Shown in pieces: positions 25,501 to 37,300 of a stretch of DNA of 64,000 nucleotides; positions within the stretch are counted from its first letter, which is position 1; each line of letters opens with the position of its first letter. This DNA comes from Symbiodinium natans. Lineage: Eukaryota > Sar > Dinophyceae > Suessiales > Symbiodiniaceae. The notes below the pieces were generated by a model. It ran no database searches, had not been told where the DNA came from, and saw nothing but the letters and a program-made list of their open reading frames with translations. A program made the position numbers and the translations under genes. Location: positions 440,025 through 504,024 of the forward strand of contig CAJNDS010000001.1 of the NCBI GenBank assembly GCA_905221605.1. Direction: 5' to 3'.

Positions 25501-26620
25501 TGAAGTGTCTCCTGTTCAGTTGCTTTCCACGGAGGCAACAAGAGTACTGGGGCACGTCTTCGCAACAACTTGAGCCCTACTCCCTAAACCCTAACCGTAA
25601 ACGGGTGGAAATGACAGAGTTGTTCAGAGAAGCACTATGGGTTACCGGGCGAAGGTTAAGGGCAACTATACCACTCACTACACTCCAAGTACTATTTAAT
25701 ACTGAACGAGATTACCCCTTAAGACGACATTGGCCCGGAAGAGGTGTTTTAAGGCAAACGAGATCAGGGACCGAACATTAAAATAGGCTCATTGCGCCCG
25801 CCAGCAAATAAAATCCGACGCTCATATGGGGGTTTCCGAAGTTAGGGGCACCTTCTTGGGGTCCTTACGATAAGGGGATCGTACTATTTTGGGGGTCTAT
25901 TTTTAGGGGGTCCCTTTTTTCGAAAACCCCCATATCTCTGCCTCCTCCTTCTCCAGCGACAGCGCCGGCACTTCACCCACGGCGCAGAGGTTGAAGGCGA
26001 CCTTAGTCATTTCGGGTTTTGGGATGTGTGGGTTTCGGCTTGAGGGATGAGTAGTTGGAGGTCAAGTCGAGCCCGGAGCCGCGGTGGACGTGTGGCCGTC
26101 TACATGCTCAAGACCATCACTTTGATACAGTTTGAGTTTGGATCTGTTTGCGGCATCGGCTGAAGCAGTTCTCAGTCTTTGCAAGCCTGATGCGCAGAGT
26201 TCCTCTTCAGCCGTCTCTCCAACGAGAAATCTGAGTGTATTGATCTTGAGCATCACAGAGCCGAATGTGGATGATCTAGAAAGTAGAGTCACTCAAGGGC
26301 TCCTTTAGGGTTTAGGGTTTAGGGTTTAGGGTTTAGGGTTTAGGGTTTAGGGCTTAGGGTAGCTAGATGTTACCGCAGTGGTATCACGGAGTCCTCAATC
26401 GGGGTACCTGGATCCTGTTTGGCATTCTGGGTACACCAACTCCCCCTGCAAAGCCCTTTGAGGGATTGCACCATAACGCCGTAGTTCTCTACAAAGAGCC
26501 CCTGAACCCTAAACCCTAAACCCTAAACCTTAAACCCTAAATCCTAAACCCTAAACCCTAAACCTAAACCCTACCGTTGAGGCCCCGAGCCGGCTCCGGG
26601 TTGTGCTCGATACGCGCCAC
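7567..26620 (-). CDS. HYDIN-like giant ASH-domain ciliary protein (internal part, many small exons)
   Basis: Exons placed by reading frame, AG acceptors and phase: 26620-26597, 26001-25948, 24625-24578, 24222-24173, 23803-23767, 22756-22697, 21871-21827, 21549-about 21494; 20708-20645, 19809-about 19756, 19643-19548, 18899-18841; about 16490-16393, 15993-15957, 15809-15746, 15473-15401, 14959-14891, 14437-14366, 13921-13887, 13322-13271, 12800-about 12750; 10079-10045, 9770-9708, 9464-about 9402; 7630-7567. Runs 26.6-21.5, 16.4-12.8 and 10.1-9.4 kb join in phase. The frames give repeated ASH/MSP-type beta-sandwich motifs, for example PPRGLNFGPVEKGETQTRTF, then RNNGIFAFDW, then GKLDPDEDVQVQVTFE. 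HYDIN is a central-apparatus protein of motile flagella made of many such domains, which fits a flagellate. CFAP47- or CFAP65-type proteins are alternatives. Some exons are certainly missing; both ends are open. Confidence 0.65.
7640..9400. other. intron-like stretch of the HYDIN-like gene
   Basis: Degenerate telomere-like repeats in both orientations. An island at about 8340-8460 has an open minus-strand frame (RLELGWEPGDFEIFR) that could be an exon, but no acceptor fits cleanly. Nothing else is recognisable. Confidence 0.4.
10661..11902 (-). CDS. two-module HNH endonuclease-type protein (NUMOD4/HNH_3 family), intronic
   Basis: This uninterrupted 413-aa ORF has two copies of one module: an N-terminal SSxGRVxS strand region (NUMOD4-like), an HNH_3 core, then a helix-turn-helix-like IENR1-type segment. 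Core 1 has VHRLVAATFLG (H74), VNHMDGDGANN (H95, N103) and NLEYVSPAEN. Core 2 has the matching H261, H281 and N288/N289. The C-terminus restarts as GEEWRPVV, as if a third module were cut off. These domains are typical of phage, giant-virus and homing endonucleases that nick DNA; the metal-binding His/Asn residues are kept. It lies on the same strand as, and between exons of, the HYDIN-like gene, so it sits in an intron. The ATG at 11902 was chosen because the module begins about 30 residues later. Confidence 0.75.
   Translation of the reverse strand: MQSFASVASLRLRQHICTEIRFGVKIEQARWGSSECEVSSFGRVRSSTGVISSGHLTWSGYRRVMINRQRYYVHRLVAATFLGSPPDPSKWQVNHMDGDGANNALTNLEYVSPAENQLHSYETNRSRRRGGNSLSKAVLWRPSGEESWRLCSSQAEAERLLGLSRGTVSRCCRGGQAAASAYDVCYEFRPVNAPTISYEEGEVWKGARYPGRLDAIPNLTVSSHGRVWSQTWHQNTRVTRGTEDRQGYFHVSKAGRFLLVHRLVAATFLGQPRAAGLYVNHIDGDRGNNHFHNLEYATPSENVKHAYSRMRTDGRHKTGKGKGVLVKEIGFHESWQAFDSLTAAARHTGISVSHISQVCRGLRRHAGPWEFKFAPQQPVLGEEWRPVVLEGARVTVLRSNSMVRTGQKQFGSC
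12801..13270. other. intron of HYDIN-like gene
   Basis: Telomere-like and low-similarity sequence between the exons at 13322-13271 and 12800. Below 12750, islands at about 12430-12500 and 12570-12650 have open minus-strand frames but could not be joined in phase. Confidence 0.4.
17022..18203 (-). pseudogene. two-module HNH endonuclease-type gene broken by one in-frame TGA
   Basis: This is a paralogue of the 10.7-11.9 kb HNH gene. The upstream 227-aa part (18203-17520) has one complete module (VHRLVAAAFIG, VHHIDGNPSNN, NLEYVTQSDN) plus the helix-turn-helix-like tail, and begins a second module (SSHGRIMSKV). A TGA at 17522-17520 stops the frame, but the same frame continues for 17 codons and into a 148-aa ORF (17468-17022) with the second core (VHRLVAATFLG, VNHKDLDRGNNH). 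The break is therefore a single stop codon, not a frameshift. It could be a decay mutation, a sequencing error or, less likely, a tiny intron. The gene lies between exons at 18841 and 16490 of the HYDIN-like gene, so it is also intronic. Confidence 0.7.
18919..19023. repeat. 9-bp minisatellite, unit GGGTTTTGA
   Basis: About eleven tandem copies of a telomere-like variant directly beside the exon at 18899-18841. It produces spurious ORFs rich in NPQ or SKP. Confidence 0.93.
24227..24333. mobile_element. MITE family A, copy 1
   Basis: About 107 bp with inverted ends: left CTACTATTTGCTTGAGAACC, right GGGGTTCTTACGCAGTAATTAG region. A close relative lies at 30717-30819. It has no coding capacity. 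Its left end lies two bases from the 3' splice site of the exon at 24222-24173. Confidence 0.7.
25081..25145. repeat. AT-rich simple-sequence tract
   Basis: TATATA-rich stretch in a region (24.9-25.8 kb) that also holds a repeated phrase of the form AACGAGATC(G/A)GGG-CCGAACAT at about 24980 and 25757. No gene is seen between the exons at 25948 and 24625. Confidence 0.6.
26306..26352. repeat. telomere-like array (TTTAGGG)n
   Basis: About seven units, with a second array in the same orientation at 26657-26715 and a CCCTAAA array at 26506-26570. All lie in an intron of the HYDIN-like gene. Confidence 0.88.
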
Positions 26621-26724
26621 CTGGGTGCTGAGAGTCTACAGGGCTTGCGGCTGAAAAGGTTTAGGGTTTAGGGTTTAGGGTTTAGGGTTTAGGGTTTAGG
26701 GTTTAGGGTTTAGGGATGTTCTTG

Positions 26725-26816
26725 GTAGCCCAGTAACCATGTCAGAATAAGGTCACCCTTTCTTGGGTTGGTTACTGTTTGAACCAACAAAAGGGTAAAG
26801 GGTACTACTGGGCTAC
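26725..26816. mobile_element. small inverted-repeat element (MITE family C)
   Basis: About 92 bp with inverted ends: left GTAGCCCAGTAACC, right GGTACTACTGGGCTAC. A single copy was seen in the window and there is no ORF. Confidence 0.5.
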
Positions 26817-28536
26817 TAAGTTATAGGTTGTAGCGGCTCAGGAGCCAGAGAGTTTAGGGCTCAGGGATAAGGTTTAGGGCTAGAGAGTTCAGGGGTCAGC
26901 GTTGGGGTTTAGGGGCTTGGAGTTAGAGTTTATAGGATTTTGGTTCAGGGCTGCGGAAATCCAGAGTTTAGGATTTCGTGCTTCTGGTGGAAAGAGCTTG
27001 CGGGGTCTCTCACTGTCGCGGTTGCTCGGCTTCTTTCCGAGCTGTCATGGTGACGAGTCGAGGGCCTGAACAACCCGGAAGCTCAAAGCCCGAACAGCCT
27101 CAAGTCCTGCATTTAGATGTTAGGGCGGAGTAGCTGTAGCTTTTGTTCGCAAGGGGCGCGCTCGTTCACGAACTAAGCCCTACACAAACAAGGCAAACTC
27201 TGCTTGAAAGGTCAGCACGCATCCTAGCCCAGCTTTAAGCAACTGCAGGAGGTACTTTCAAAAGGGATGCTAGGGGTTTAGGGTTTAGAGTTTAGGGTTT
27301 AGGCATGGAGGGAGTATAAACAGGCATGTAGAGAGAGGGGTGTGTTCTGGTCCCTTCTACGGGTGTCTCCTACTTGGATTTCCCCCCAGGAGTTCGACTC
27401 GTTTATGGCAACTTGCGAACTTGACTCTACTAGCAGTACGAACTTGGTGCCCCGACCTACATCCCTAAACCCTGAAACCCTAAACCCTAAACTCATTGGG
27501 GGGTCTAGCTATAGGTCTTTTTTTTCGGGCCGAGGGTTGCAGGTGCAGATGGCTTAGAAGGGCCTTAAATGGAGGAGGGCTAGGGTTAGGGTTTAGGGTT
27601 TAGGGTTTCAGGGTGTATGGTTTAGGGTTTAGGGTTTAGGGTTTCGGGTTGAGGGTTTAGTGTTTAGGGTTTAGGGTTTCGGGTTGAAAGTTTAGTGCTT
27701 CGGCTTGGGGCTATCATGAACCCTCAACTCTCCACCTCATAGCTGACATTCGGATCCGGACGATCCGATCGTTGTAGACGCCCTTCTCCGGCGGGAAGCA
27801 CCAGATCTGACCCGCAGCTGCAAGCAACAAACTTGCTTACTGGTTTTTAGTAGGGAAGTCTGGGGTTCGGTATGCTATAGCATCCCTTGAAGAGTTCAAA
27901 AGGGGGACATACGTACAAAGGGCCCTGAATCCCAAACCTAAGAGTCCGCAAACTTTCTGAACCATCTGAGCCCCCCCCAACCCCCAATTGAAAGCGGTTA
28001 GTATGGTTGGTCCTTGCTGGCTCTTGAGGGCAAAACCCTCAACCCTCAACCCTCAACCCTAAACCCTACACCCTAAACCCTAAACCCTGAACCCTAAACC
28101 CTAAACCCTCAATCCTAAACCCTAAACCCTAAACCCTGACCTCAGCCTTGAGATGCTCAAAGACGGTTTTTGGTCGAGAAAACACTCCTTCAAAAGAACG
28201 TGCAAAGAAAGCGATCATTGGAGGCGAAGGGTAGGGAGCAGACAAGGAAGCCTAAACCCTAAACCCTATAGACCCTAAACCCTAAGCCCTAAGCCCTAAA
28301 CCGTGTATGTCAACTCACCCAGTCAGGGGTGAGGTCCAAGCATCTTTCGCGCATTGCATGTCCGCAAAGCAGGCAGCCATGCATAGGGTTGCAGAAGCAC
28401 CCTCATATGCTTAATACTTCCCTGAACCCTAACCCCCCAAAACCCAACCCAAAAGCCCTAAACCCCTAAACCGGTAAACCCTAGGCCCTAAACCCTACCA
28501 CAGACAAGTCTGGATCCCTTGAAACCACACCCTAAA

Positions 28537-28620
28537 CCCTAAACCCTAAACCCTAAATCCTAAACCCTAAACCCTAAACCTTAAACCCTAAACCCTAAAC
28601 CCTAAACCCTAAACCCTCCA
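28537..28620. repeat. telomere-like array (CCCTAAA)n
   Basis: About twelve units with occasional CCTTAAA and TCCTAAA variants. Inverted arrays lie on the far side of the island at 28622-28718. Confidence 0.88.
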
Positions 28621-30716
28621 GACTCCAGAGCCATTCCGTGAGCTTCGTGCCGTTGCGCCTTGACCTCGGCATCCTGATGCACGCCAAGCCTCGGCAGCGC
28701 AAGCCGAGCACCCTCTTTTGGGTTTAGGGTTTAGGGTTTAGGGTTGAGGGTTGAGGGTTGAGGGTTTAGGGTTTAGGGATTGAAATTTAGGGTTTAGGGC
28801 TAAGGGCTAAGGATTTAGGGTTTACGCTTTAGGGCTTCGAGTTTAGAGTTTAAGGTTTAGGGTGTCCACTCCTAAACCCCCCCCTCCCCAGATTAACCAG
28901 AGTAACCTCGGTTGAGAGTTTGGGGTTGAGGGTTGATACTCCGAGCTCGATTGCCACCACTTGGTGCGGACATCATGGCAGGCGGCCGCTATGCAGGGCA
29001 AATGCAACAGGCCTACTATAGGGGTCGGGGAGAGAAAAAACAACTAAGGGTAGTCCCTTGTGGTTCCTTTACAGCTACACTAGAATAACTCCCCCCCCCA
29101 AAAAAAAATAGTAATAATAACAATAGTAATAAGAAGAATAATAAAAATAGTAGTAATAATAACAATAGTAATAGGAAGAAGAATAAAAATAACTGTTCTA
29201 AGTGCTCAGGCACCTTCCTTACTTGAAACCGGAGCCAGGGAACTTGATGTTGTCCGGCTCCACGATGAATGGCGAGGGGCCTTTGATGTCGTCCTTGGCT
29301 TTCAGGTTCCCAGGTAGGCTTAGGGCTTCCTGATCTACTGCAGTCACTTGTTTAAGGTTTAGGGTTTAGGGTTTAGGGTTTAGGGTTATTGTCCTCATTT
29401 CTTCAACCGGTTCCTCGGGACAAGAAGCCGAATTGAGTCTCTCATGCCGAGAACCTGACCTGCTAGCATAGCTGGTTCACCATCCGATGCTTGGGGAATA
29501 CTAATGCTAGTATGCGTTTGGGAATACTGGTCACTAGCGTGTAAGGCACGGTCAGACTATTGGGTGTGTTTCCGACCCTAAGCGCTCACTAGCTTCCGCA
29601 TTACTTGTGAGCAAGCAGAAGCAAAACCCGCGAGCAGAAGGCCCGGCCGAAACGAAAACCCGACCCTAAGCCCCAAAAGCCTAAACCCTAACCAATGAAC
29701 ACCAAAATGCTGCGAACCCTCAACCCTAAACCCTAAACCCTCAACCCTAAACCCTAAACCCTACACCCTAGCCCTAAACCCCAAACCCTACACGTCTTCC
29801 AGCCGAACGGCCCCGACGGCAAAGTCTCCGCCAGCGGATGCCAGGCCTGGGTTCGGGTTTTAGGTTTTAGGAGTTAGGAGTTTAGAAGCTTAGGGTTTAG
29901 GGTTCAGAGTTTAGGAGTTCGAGCTTCAGGGTTTAGGAGTTTGGGGTTTATAGGCTTTAGGGTTAGGGTTTGGGGTTTAGGTTATGGGGCTTAGGGTTTA
30001 GGGTTTTTGGGGGATAAGTAGGGCTTAGCTTTTTGCCCAATTGGGGTTTGTACAGCTCTTGTGAAATGTGGGGTTTAGGAGTACAGGGGATTAGCCCGGA
30101 TTCCTACAAGGACAGGCTTTATAGGCCTCATGGCCGGCATCAACATTTTAGGGGGGGGGGGGGGGGGGCTGTCTTCATTGGCCAGCACTTGCTAACTCGA
30201 GAGCTCAGCCGTCAACGTCTGGCCCACAACAGAAAGAGTCCTAAAAAAAGATATCGGATCGGATTTTATGGGGCTTTTTGGGGCTTACCGGGCTTTGGGA
30301 TTGGGTTTGCGAGGTGCAGGGCTTAGAAAGCTTAAAGGGTTTTGGGCCATGGGTTTCGGGATATGTCGAGCCCCGTGCCCAGACGTACGTTTGCTGGGAA
30401 CAGCGAGTCGTTCGTGATGCGAATGCCTGGCGTGCTCCAACAAATACTGGCAGCAGTTGCTGGTAAGCAAATGGAACATTTTTATTGATGACTGCTTTCT
30501 GTACTTAGCCTTCCGGAGTCTAGAGTATGTACAGTAGCACACATGTTGAATGACAGCCCAGAACCCGAACGCAAAATTCCTGAAGTTGGGGACGCGATGT
30601 TCTTCTGACGAAATAGACGGCCGGGTGTGGGTGAATTTTAGCTTGGTGAACGGCTGCACACCTTCAGAACATGTCTATCCGATCTTCGAAGCCTAAGTCG
30701 GCAACCCTGTGAAAAG

Positions 30717-30819
30717 CTACTGTTTGCTTAAGAACCCCAAAATAATTTCTTTAAAAAAACACATTACCCTTAAAGGGAAGAACATGTTTTTATTTTTCGG
30801 GGTTCTTAAGCAACAGTAG
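30717..30819. mobile_element. MITE family A, copy 2
   Basis: About 103 bp with good inverted ends: left CTACTGTTTGCTTAAGAACC, right GGGGTTCTTAAGCAACAGTAG region. It belongs to the same family as 24227-24333. It is non-coding. Confidence 0.72.
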
Positions 30820-31626
30820 AAAACTAAGCCCCTTTTAAACCAGGGTCCGCCCGTTCACAGCTTCGCAACTGGAGTCGGGGCTGCTCTCGGCGTGCCGAAG
30901 CACGTGCGGGCTCAGCGCCTGCAGCTGCACTTCCTCAGGAGGCTGCGGCTGTTCCTGAACGCCCCTAGAGTTCCTTGACATTGATTGTTTTTAATTGCAT
31001 TTTTTTTTTTGGGGGGGGGGGGGGGAGGCGACCACCTAACTTCTGCGGTTGCTAGGCTATCTCCAGGAAAAAAGGCACCCGCAAAAAATCGGGGGTCTAG
31101 GCACGGGCGTGGGGTGGGGCCACCCTGAAGCACCCTCCAAAACTACGCTTCGGTACGCACTCAATTAATGTTGCACCCGCAATATTCTAGGCGGACGCTA
31201 TTGTGAAAAGTTTTTCGGCTATTCAGGATCTTGGCCCTTTGTTTTGGGGGTACACTATAATGAAAAGTTTTCGGGCCGTGACTGGTTTTTAAAATGGTTC
31301 TTGAGGTCCAAGTTCTTGGTTTGAGATCTGGTTCAATCTCCTGACCCCTTCCCTGCCTGACTGTTTGGGGTTGTGTTTTATTCAGGGTCCTCCACTGTTT
31401 GAGGGGGGCGGAGGGGGGGGGGTTACATTATTAAAGCAGGTCCAAGATTAGCTTGTAAAGGGTTGTTGGAACAATGACCCTAAACCCTAAACCCTAAACC
31501 CTTAACCCGACACCCTAAACCCCAAAACCGTATAGCCGAAACCTCTACGCCCCAAACATCCCCAAGCCCTACGGAGCAGCCATAGTTTGAAGAGTCCAGA
31601 GATGTGTCAACCCGAAGGCCTGAAAG

Positions 31627-31722
31627 ACCCTAAACCCCAAACCCTAAACCCTAAACCCTAAACCCTAAACCCTAAACCCTAAACCCTAAACCCTAAACCC
31701 TAAACCCTAAACCCTAAACCCC
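31627..31722. repeat. telomere-like array (CCCTAAA)n
   Basis: About 13 units; an inverted TTTAGGG array lies at 31826-31895 beyond a GC-rich acidic exon-like island. Confidence 0.92.
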
Positions 31723-33692
31723 CAAACGTAAGGGAGGCAACATCGGCTTCTTCCCCAAAGGCCCCGGCAGGCGGCGCGGGCTCTTCCACAACCTCTTCGT
31801 CCCCTCCTTGGCAAGCCAGGGACGTTTAGGGTTTAGGGTTTAGGGTTTAGGGTTTAGGGTTTAGGGTTTAGGGTTTAGGGTTTAAGGTTTAGGGTGAGCT
31901 TTGGGGGGTTGGGATAGTATGTAAAAATAGATTTCTACTCCTTTGAGTTTAAGTACCCTTAAAAATGTAAACTGTTCCCCCAGTTTAGGGTCAAGGGCTT
32001 AGGGCTTGGGGTTTCAGGTTTAAGGTTTTGGGGGCTTTGGTGGAACAGAACACCCTCAAAACCCGTGGGCGTTAGCATGTCCATAGGTGTATAGAGCTGG
32101 CCCTGAGCACGCCGAGCCTGAGAAAACTTGCTGGTAGGCTCAAAGGGGCTTATGGTTTAGGCTTTAGGGTTTGGGCACCTAAACAAGAATGAGCCCTCTT
32201 ATTCAGACTCGGTAGATCCTATTTCCTTTAATGATCCTGAAGGGCCTCCCCTAGTTTCGGGGGCTTTTTGCCCTAAACCCGCTTTTCTGAAACCAAACCC
32301 TAAACCCTAAACCCTAAACCCCAAACCCTAAACCTTAAACCTTATAAACCCTAAACCCTAAACCGTAGCACCGAACGCACCCTGAACTCAGGGCCCGTCC
32401 GGCTGCCGCAGCTCCTTTTTGCGGACGCGCTTCTCCGGTTTGGGGTTTAGGGTTTTGGGGTGTTGGGTTTTGGGTTTTTTGGGGGGTTTTGGGGGGTTTT
32501 GGGGGGTTTCGGGTCTAGGGCCTTGCTTGTAGGGTTTGGGGCTTGAGATTCTTTGAGACGGATATTCCGGCGCTGGTTGCTGTAAACTGCCTCCCCTTGA
32601 ATTGCTATCAGCTGAGGCACTGCCAGAGGCTGCTAGAGTAGAACGGAACCTAGAGCATTCCTACCTCTGAACTCTAAACCCTCGTAGGTCGCAGGGTGTT
32701 TTCTCCAAGTAGGAGTGGGCTTCCTTGGAGGTCCATGAAGAGTGGCAGGTTGAGATCTCTAAGTTCTCTAAGTTCCCTTGGAAAGGGTATAGCCACCCTA
32801 CTTACTTATGAACTCTCCCCCCCCCCCCATTCGGAACACCTAACATTTAACTTCTTGCCTCCCGTCGTACCCGGCACATGAAACTCCAAGTGGGAATGTG
32901 CGTTTAAAAATTGGAATGTTTTAGTGACCCCAGACCAGAAGGATTGCTTGGGAACTTGTGGGGCCTTCAAGAGGGCCGGTGCAAGGTTCAGGAAGGCCTC
33001 AACACTAGACCCTCAACTTGAGGGGTATAAAGGAGGGACGCCTAGAAGGGGCCCGTAATCTTATTCCCTTATATAACCCCTATATATACCTTATATAGTC
33101 CCTATAATCCTAATGTCATTAGCCCCTCAATAACCCCTAAAGAACCCCTAACGTCCCTTTGCAGGGTCCATCCTTAAAACCCTTTCAACCCCAGCCCCTC
33201 AACCCTAAACCCCCCCTCCACGCAGCGGGTCCTTCTGCGCCAGGCTCGGGCGCAGGTGGCTCCTCCACCTTACACGCCACAAAGGCAGGGGAGCGCGCAG
33301 TGGACCCCTAAATCCTAAACCCTAAACCCTAAACCCTAACCCTAAGGGTTTAGGGTAGAGGCGAAGTCGAATCCTAGATTTTGGGTTGGAGCTTGGAGGC
33401 TTCAAGGTTGCAGAGAAGGTGTGATTACCCAGATGAGAGCTACATACTCTATACATATAGCTGCACGTTTGCATGCATATATAAATACGAATATAGCGAC
33501 TATTTGTGAGCCCAACTACTCCCTAGACCAACAAACCCACACAAGCCTGACGCACCAAATCTGGGACTCGCATCCCATGCCCCGCAACAACAAGGCTTTT
33601 TCGGCGAAAGCGATCACAACCGCGACGTCCGCGCTGCCGCCGGCAGGGAGTCCAACCTACATGAGGGTGAAGGGGGCTTTCTCTGATTGAGG

Positions 33693-33831
33693 GACCATGG
33701 TTATAAAGGCCGGTGGCCTCTTTATCTGTTACCCTTATACCCTAATACAGCGCCTAGATACCCTTTTAAGAACCCCCTATAAAACAGAAACCCTACTTAA
33801 AGAGACCACCAACCCATATAAGACCATGGTC
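33693..33831. mobile_element. MITE family D
   Basis: About 139 bp with imperfect inverted ends of roughly 32 bp: the left starts GACCATGGTTATAAAGGCCG and the right ends in its near reverse complement at about 33798-33831. It has no coding capacity. Confidence 0.65.
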
Positions 33832-34306
33832 TCAGGAAGTTGGAGTGCAGAGGTCAGATTTCACGCGCGGGGGCAGCCCTTCGCTCTCCAGGCCCTGCGC
33901 CCCGAAAGCCCAAACGCCCCTTAGCCCTCAACCCTACATCAACTCAATCCACTACCGCTGGTCGATCCATTCTACTCCGGGTTTAGAGTTTAGGGATTTG
34001 GAGCTGTAAAGCCTTTCGTTTGGAGTTTAGAGTTTAGGGTTGTTTCAATCAGGGCTCAGGGTTTGGAGCTGAGGGTTGTCGAAGTCAGGGCTCAGGGTTT
34101 CGAGTTTAGGGTTTCAGAGTTCAGGCCTTAGAGTTGATTGGTCTATCCTGATGCCCAGGCCCACATCAGCAAAACAATCGGCAGACGACCGCAACTCTGC
34201 AAACCATGAGCCATACCAGCTCCACAGAATCCAAAACCCCCAACCCTGAACCCTAGACCCTACACCCTCAACCCTAACCCCTCCCTACACCCTCAACCCT
34301 AACCCC

Positions 34307-37300
34307 TCAACCCGACATCCACAGTCTGCAGCCAGTGGACCAGTCGCAAATGTACTTGTTGGCATCTTCTGGCTTCTCCTGGACAGAACCAAGGGTTTAG
34401 GGTTTAGGGTTTAGGGTTTAGGGACTTGCGATGTTCTCACTTGCAGTAACAGTGCACCCTGGTATGTCCTGAGGGTAGCAGGCTCCTGATAGACTGCTGC
34501 TTTCACCCTACTTTGGCGTAGACCCTGGAAAATAGTATATACTTCTCAGGTATATAAGTAGCTAGAAGAGGAACCCAGAACCAAAAACTGTATTAAAGTA
34601 TAGCACTCCACATCCCAGTTAATACACCTGGTCATGGAGGGGCGGAAAAGGCAGATGGCCAATAGCTTCCTGCTCGGCTACTGAGTACTACCTTCTGACC
34701 TTTTGAATTTTGGAGGGCTTGCGCACGAAGGGTTTTTTTGGAGTACGAATGGCTCTACTCATCCAAGGGTTTCCTTCAGGAACCCGCAAAAATCTTGAAA
34801 ACACTCTCCTTAAAAAGGTGATTTCAGCTACGTTTTCTATTTTTTTGGGGGGTAAGGGGGGGGGGGGGTAAGGGTTCACAACCCTGAGCCCTAAACCTCT
34901 GACCCCCCCCCCCCCCCCCCCCCCCCAATCCCTAAACCCTGCGGATCAGGAGTGGCATATGCTCCTGCAGCACCCAGTGGCCACTCTCCTCAATGTGCCG
35001 GTGCACAAGCCCCGGAATCCACTCCTGCCCAAAGGGCTTTTAGGGTTTTAGGGTTTGCTTGGGTTTAGGGTTTAGGGTTTATAGGGTTTATAGGGTTTAT
35101 AGGGTTTATAGGGTTTATAGGGTTTATAGGGTTTATAGGGTTTATAGGGTTTATAGGGTTTACAGGGTTTATAGGGTTTATAGGGTTTATAGGGTTTATA
35201 GGGTTTATAGGGTTAGGGTTTATAGGGTTTATAGGGTTTATAGGGTTTATAGGGTGCCCTAGGAATTGAAAGACACAAGCAAATTCGGCACACGAAGCCC
35301 GGGCCCCAAATCCCACAAACCCAGAAGCCTCAAACTCAAGGAGCCAAGGGCTCCCTCCCCCTAAAAACCGTCTCCGCAGCGCAAGCCCCGGAGCTCCTTC
35401 ACCAACACAAGCCTTCGCTTCCCAAGCCTCCCTCCTTCAGACCCTAAACCCTAAACCCTAAACCCTAAACCCTAAACCCTAAACCCTAAACCCTAAACCC
35501 TAAACCGCGTTCCAGCCTCCCTCCCGAGCTTCACTGCTAGTGGGTTTACGAAGTAAGAAAGCCACAGCTACAGCCAGAACTTTGGCATATGTAAACCCAT
35601 GAACATCCAAGCCAAGACCCTTAAAAAGCCTAAACCCTAAACCCTAAACCCTAAAACCCTAAACCCTAAACCTAAACCCCCAAAACCCCAAACCCCTAAA
35701 ACCCCACACCCCAAACCCTAAACCCTAAACGAATTCCCCCCAAAAACCCCCGAGAGTCCTTCATCTTCAGCGACTCCACCATGCTCGCCTTCAGGGTCGG
35801 GTCGCGGCCCGCAGAGAGGATCAGCGCCGGCTGTAGGACCTGCACGTTGAAGGGTTTAGGGTTTAGGGTTTAGGGGTTAGGGTTTATGGCCTCGCGGGGT
35901 TCGGGCTGATTTAGGGTACAGGGTTGAGTGTTCAGGGTTTTTGGGCTTAGGGGAGCTTGGAGTAGAAGGGTTTGGTTTGAGTTCGAGGCTTGTAGACGCT
36001 TGAGGGTGTAGGGCTGCGTGTGTAGAGTTTATAGGGCTTGCGGGGTTTAGGGAACTCTAACTTTAGCCCAACATGGGCATTTCCCACACATAGGGTACCA
36101 GCTGTACCATGCAACCTGGCTCTCAGAACCAAAAGAATCCCAAAGACGTAGGAAATTTCAGTGGTTACAGTCGATGCTGGGCTTTCACCGATTGGCCTTC
36201 TCAGCCCCATACCCTAAACTCGCTAAGTATTGCCTCCGGTTTTTCGGGGGTGAGGTAAACCCTAACCCTAAACCCTAAACCCTGAACCCTGAACCCTGAA
36301 CCCGAAACCCTAAACCCTAAACTCTAAACCCTAAACCCTGAACCCGAAACCCTAAACCCTGCACTGCTGAGCCTTCTGTCCGGCCGTGGAACACATCCAC
36401 CTCCAGTTACCTTTGCAGGGTTTCGGGCTCTAGTCCTCCCCCGCGTGTCTGTGTTTAGGACTCAGGGTTCGGGGATTACAGTAGGGTTTAGGGTTTAGGG
36501 TGTAGGGTTTAGGGCTCAGGGTTTACAGTAGGGTTTGGGGTTTGTGGGATAAGGGCGAGGGCCCTCCGGCTACGACTTCCACGATGCCTTGAAGATTGCA
36601 GAAACATCTCCAGGAATCTCCACTGCTCTGCGCTATGACTAATGTAGGGGCCTGAAAATTGGAATAGGGTTCTGGGGGGTATTCTAGTACATTTAGAAAG
36701 GGACCATAAGGGAACATTATTAGTATTTATTCTGACCCCCATATTACCTTGCGACGTTTGGAAATTCCAATTAGGGTTTAGGGTTCGCTTGGGCTTCATG
36801 CAATCTTGAGGCACATGAAACTAGAAGATCGTGTCATGTGGAACGGGTGATCTAGAAACCCCAACAGAACAAAGAAAAACACTCACGAAATAGCTACAAG
36901 GAAGCCTATATACACTCATCAATAACGGGGGTATAAACCCTACTTCAAGTCGGGAGTAGAGGAACAACGGGCCCACTGGCATCCCAAGCAGCTGCAAGCG
37001 CTACGCCAGCAGTTCCCGAGGCTCAATGTAACTCTAAACCCTAAACCCTAAACCCTAAACCCCAAACCCCAAACCCCCAAACCCTCAACTCAAACCCGAA
37101 CTAGCCCTCCGAATCCACGAGAGCCTAGGCCCGAAGACCCACGAAGAGACCCGAGAGTCCAGACCCCCGAAAAAGGACGAGGCGCGCTCAACGTTGCGAT
37201 ACCAGCTCAGGGGGCCGAAGTAGCCCGACCGCGTGAACTGCGCGGCGTAGTATCCTCGGGGAGGTGCTTCGGCTGGATTTGGATCCCTACACTCTGGACC

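Larger units (their letters stand above)
26817..33305 (-). other. possible upstream exons of the HYDIN-like gene in telomere-like DNA
   Basis: GC-rich islands with open minus-strand frames: about 33290-33230 (EEPPAPEPGAEG), 32440-32395 (KRVRKKELRQ), 31820-31735 (acidic, DEEVVEEPAPP), 30950-30850 (EVQLQALSPHVLRHAESS), 29293-29230 (GPSPFIVEPDNIKFPGSG, acceptor AG and GT donor, 21 codons plus 1) and about 27812-27755 (IWCFPPEKGVYNDRIVRI). The 29.2- and 27.8-kb frames look like ASH-domain strands; the others are acidic or basic linkers. They probably extend the gene upstream, but no phase chain was completed. Confidence 0.42.

Noticed and set aside
29016..29213. Leu/Phe-rich 65-aa membrane protein
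   Set aside because: It reads an AAT/AAG-rich simple-sequence tract backwards; no other coding sign.
35059..35316. YRV/INP repeat ORFs, or a CRISPR array, at the GGGTTTATA repeat
   Set aside because: Pure tandem 9-mers with no spacers; eukaryotic context.
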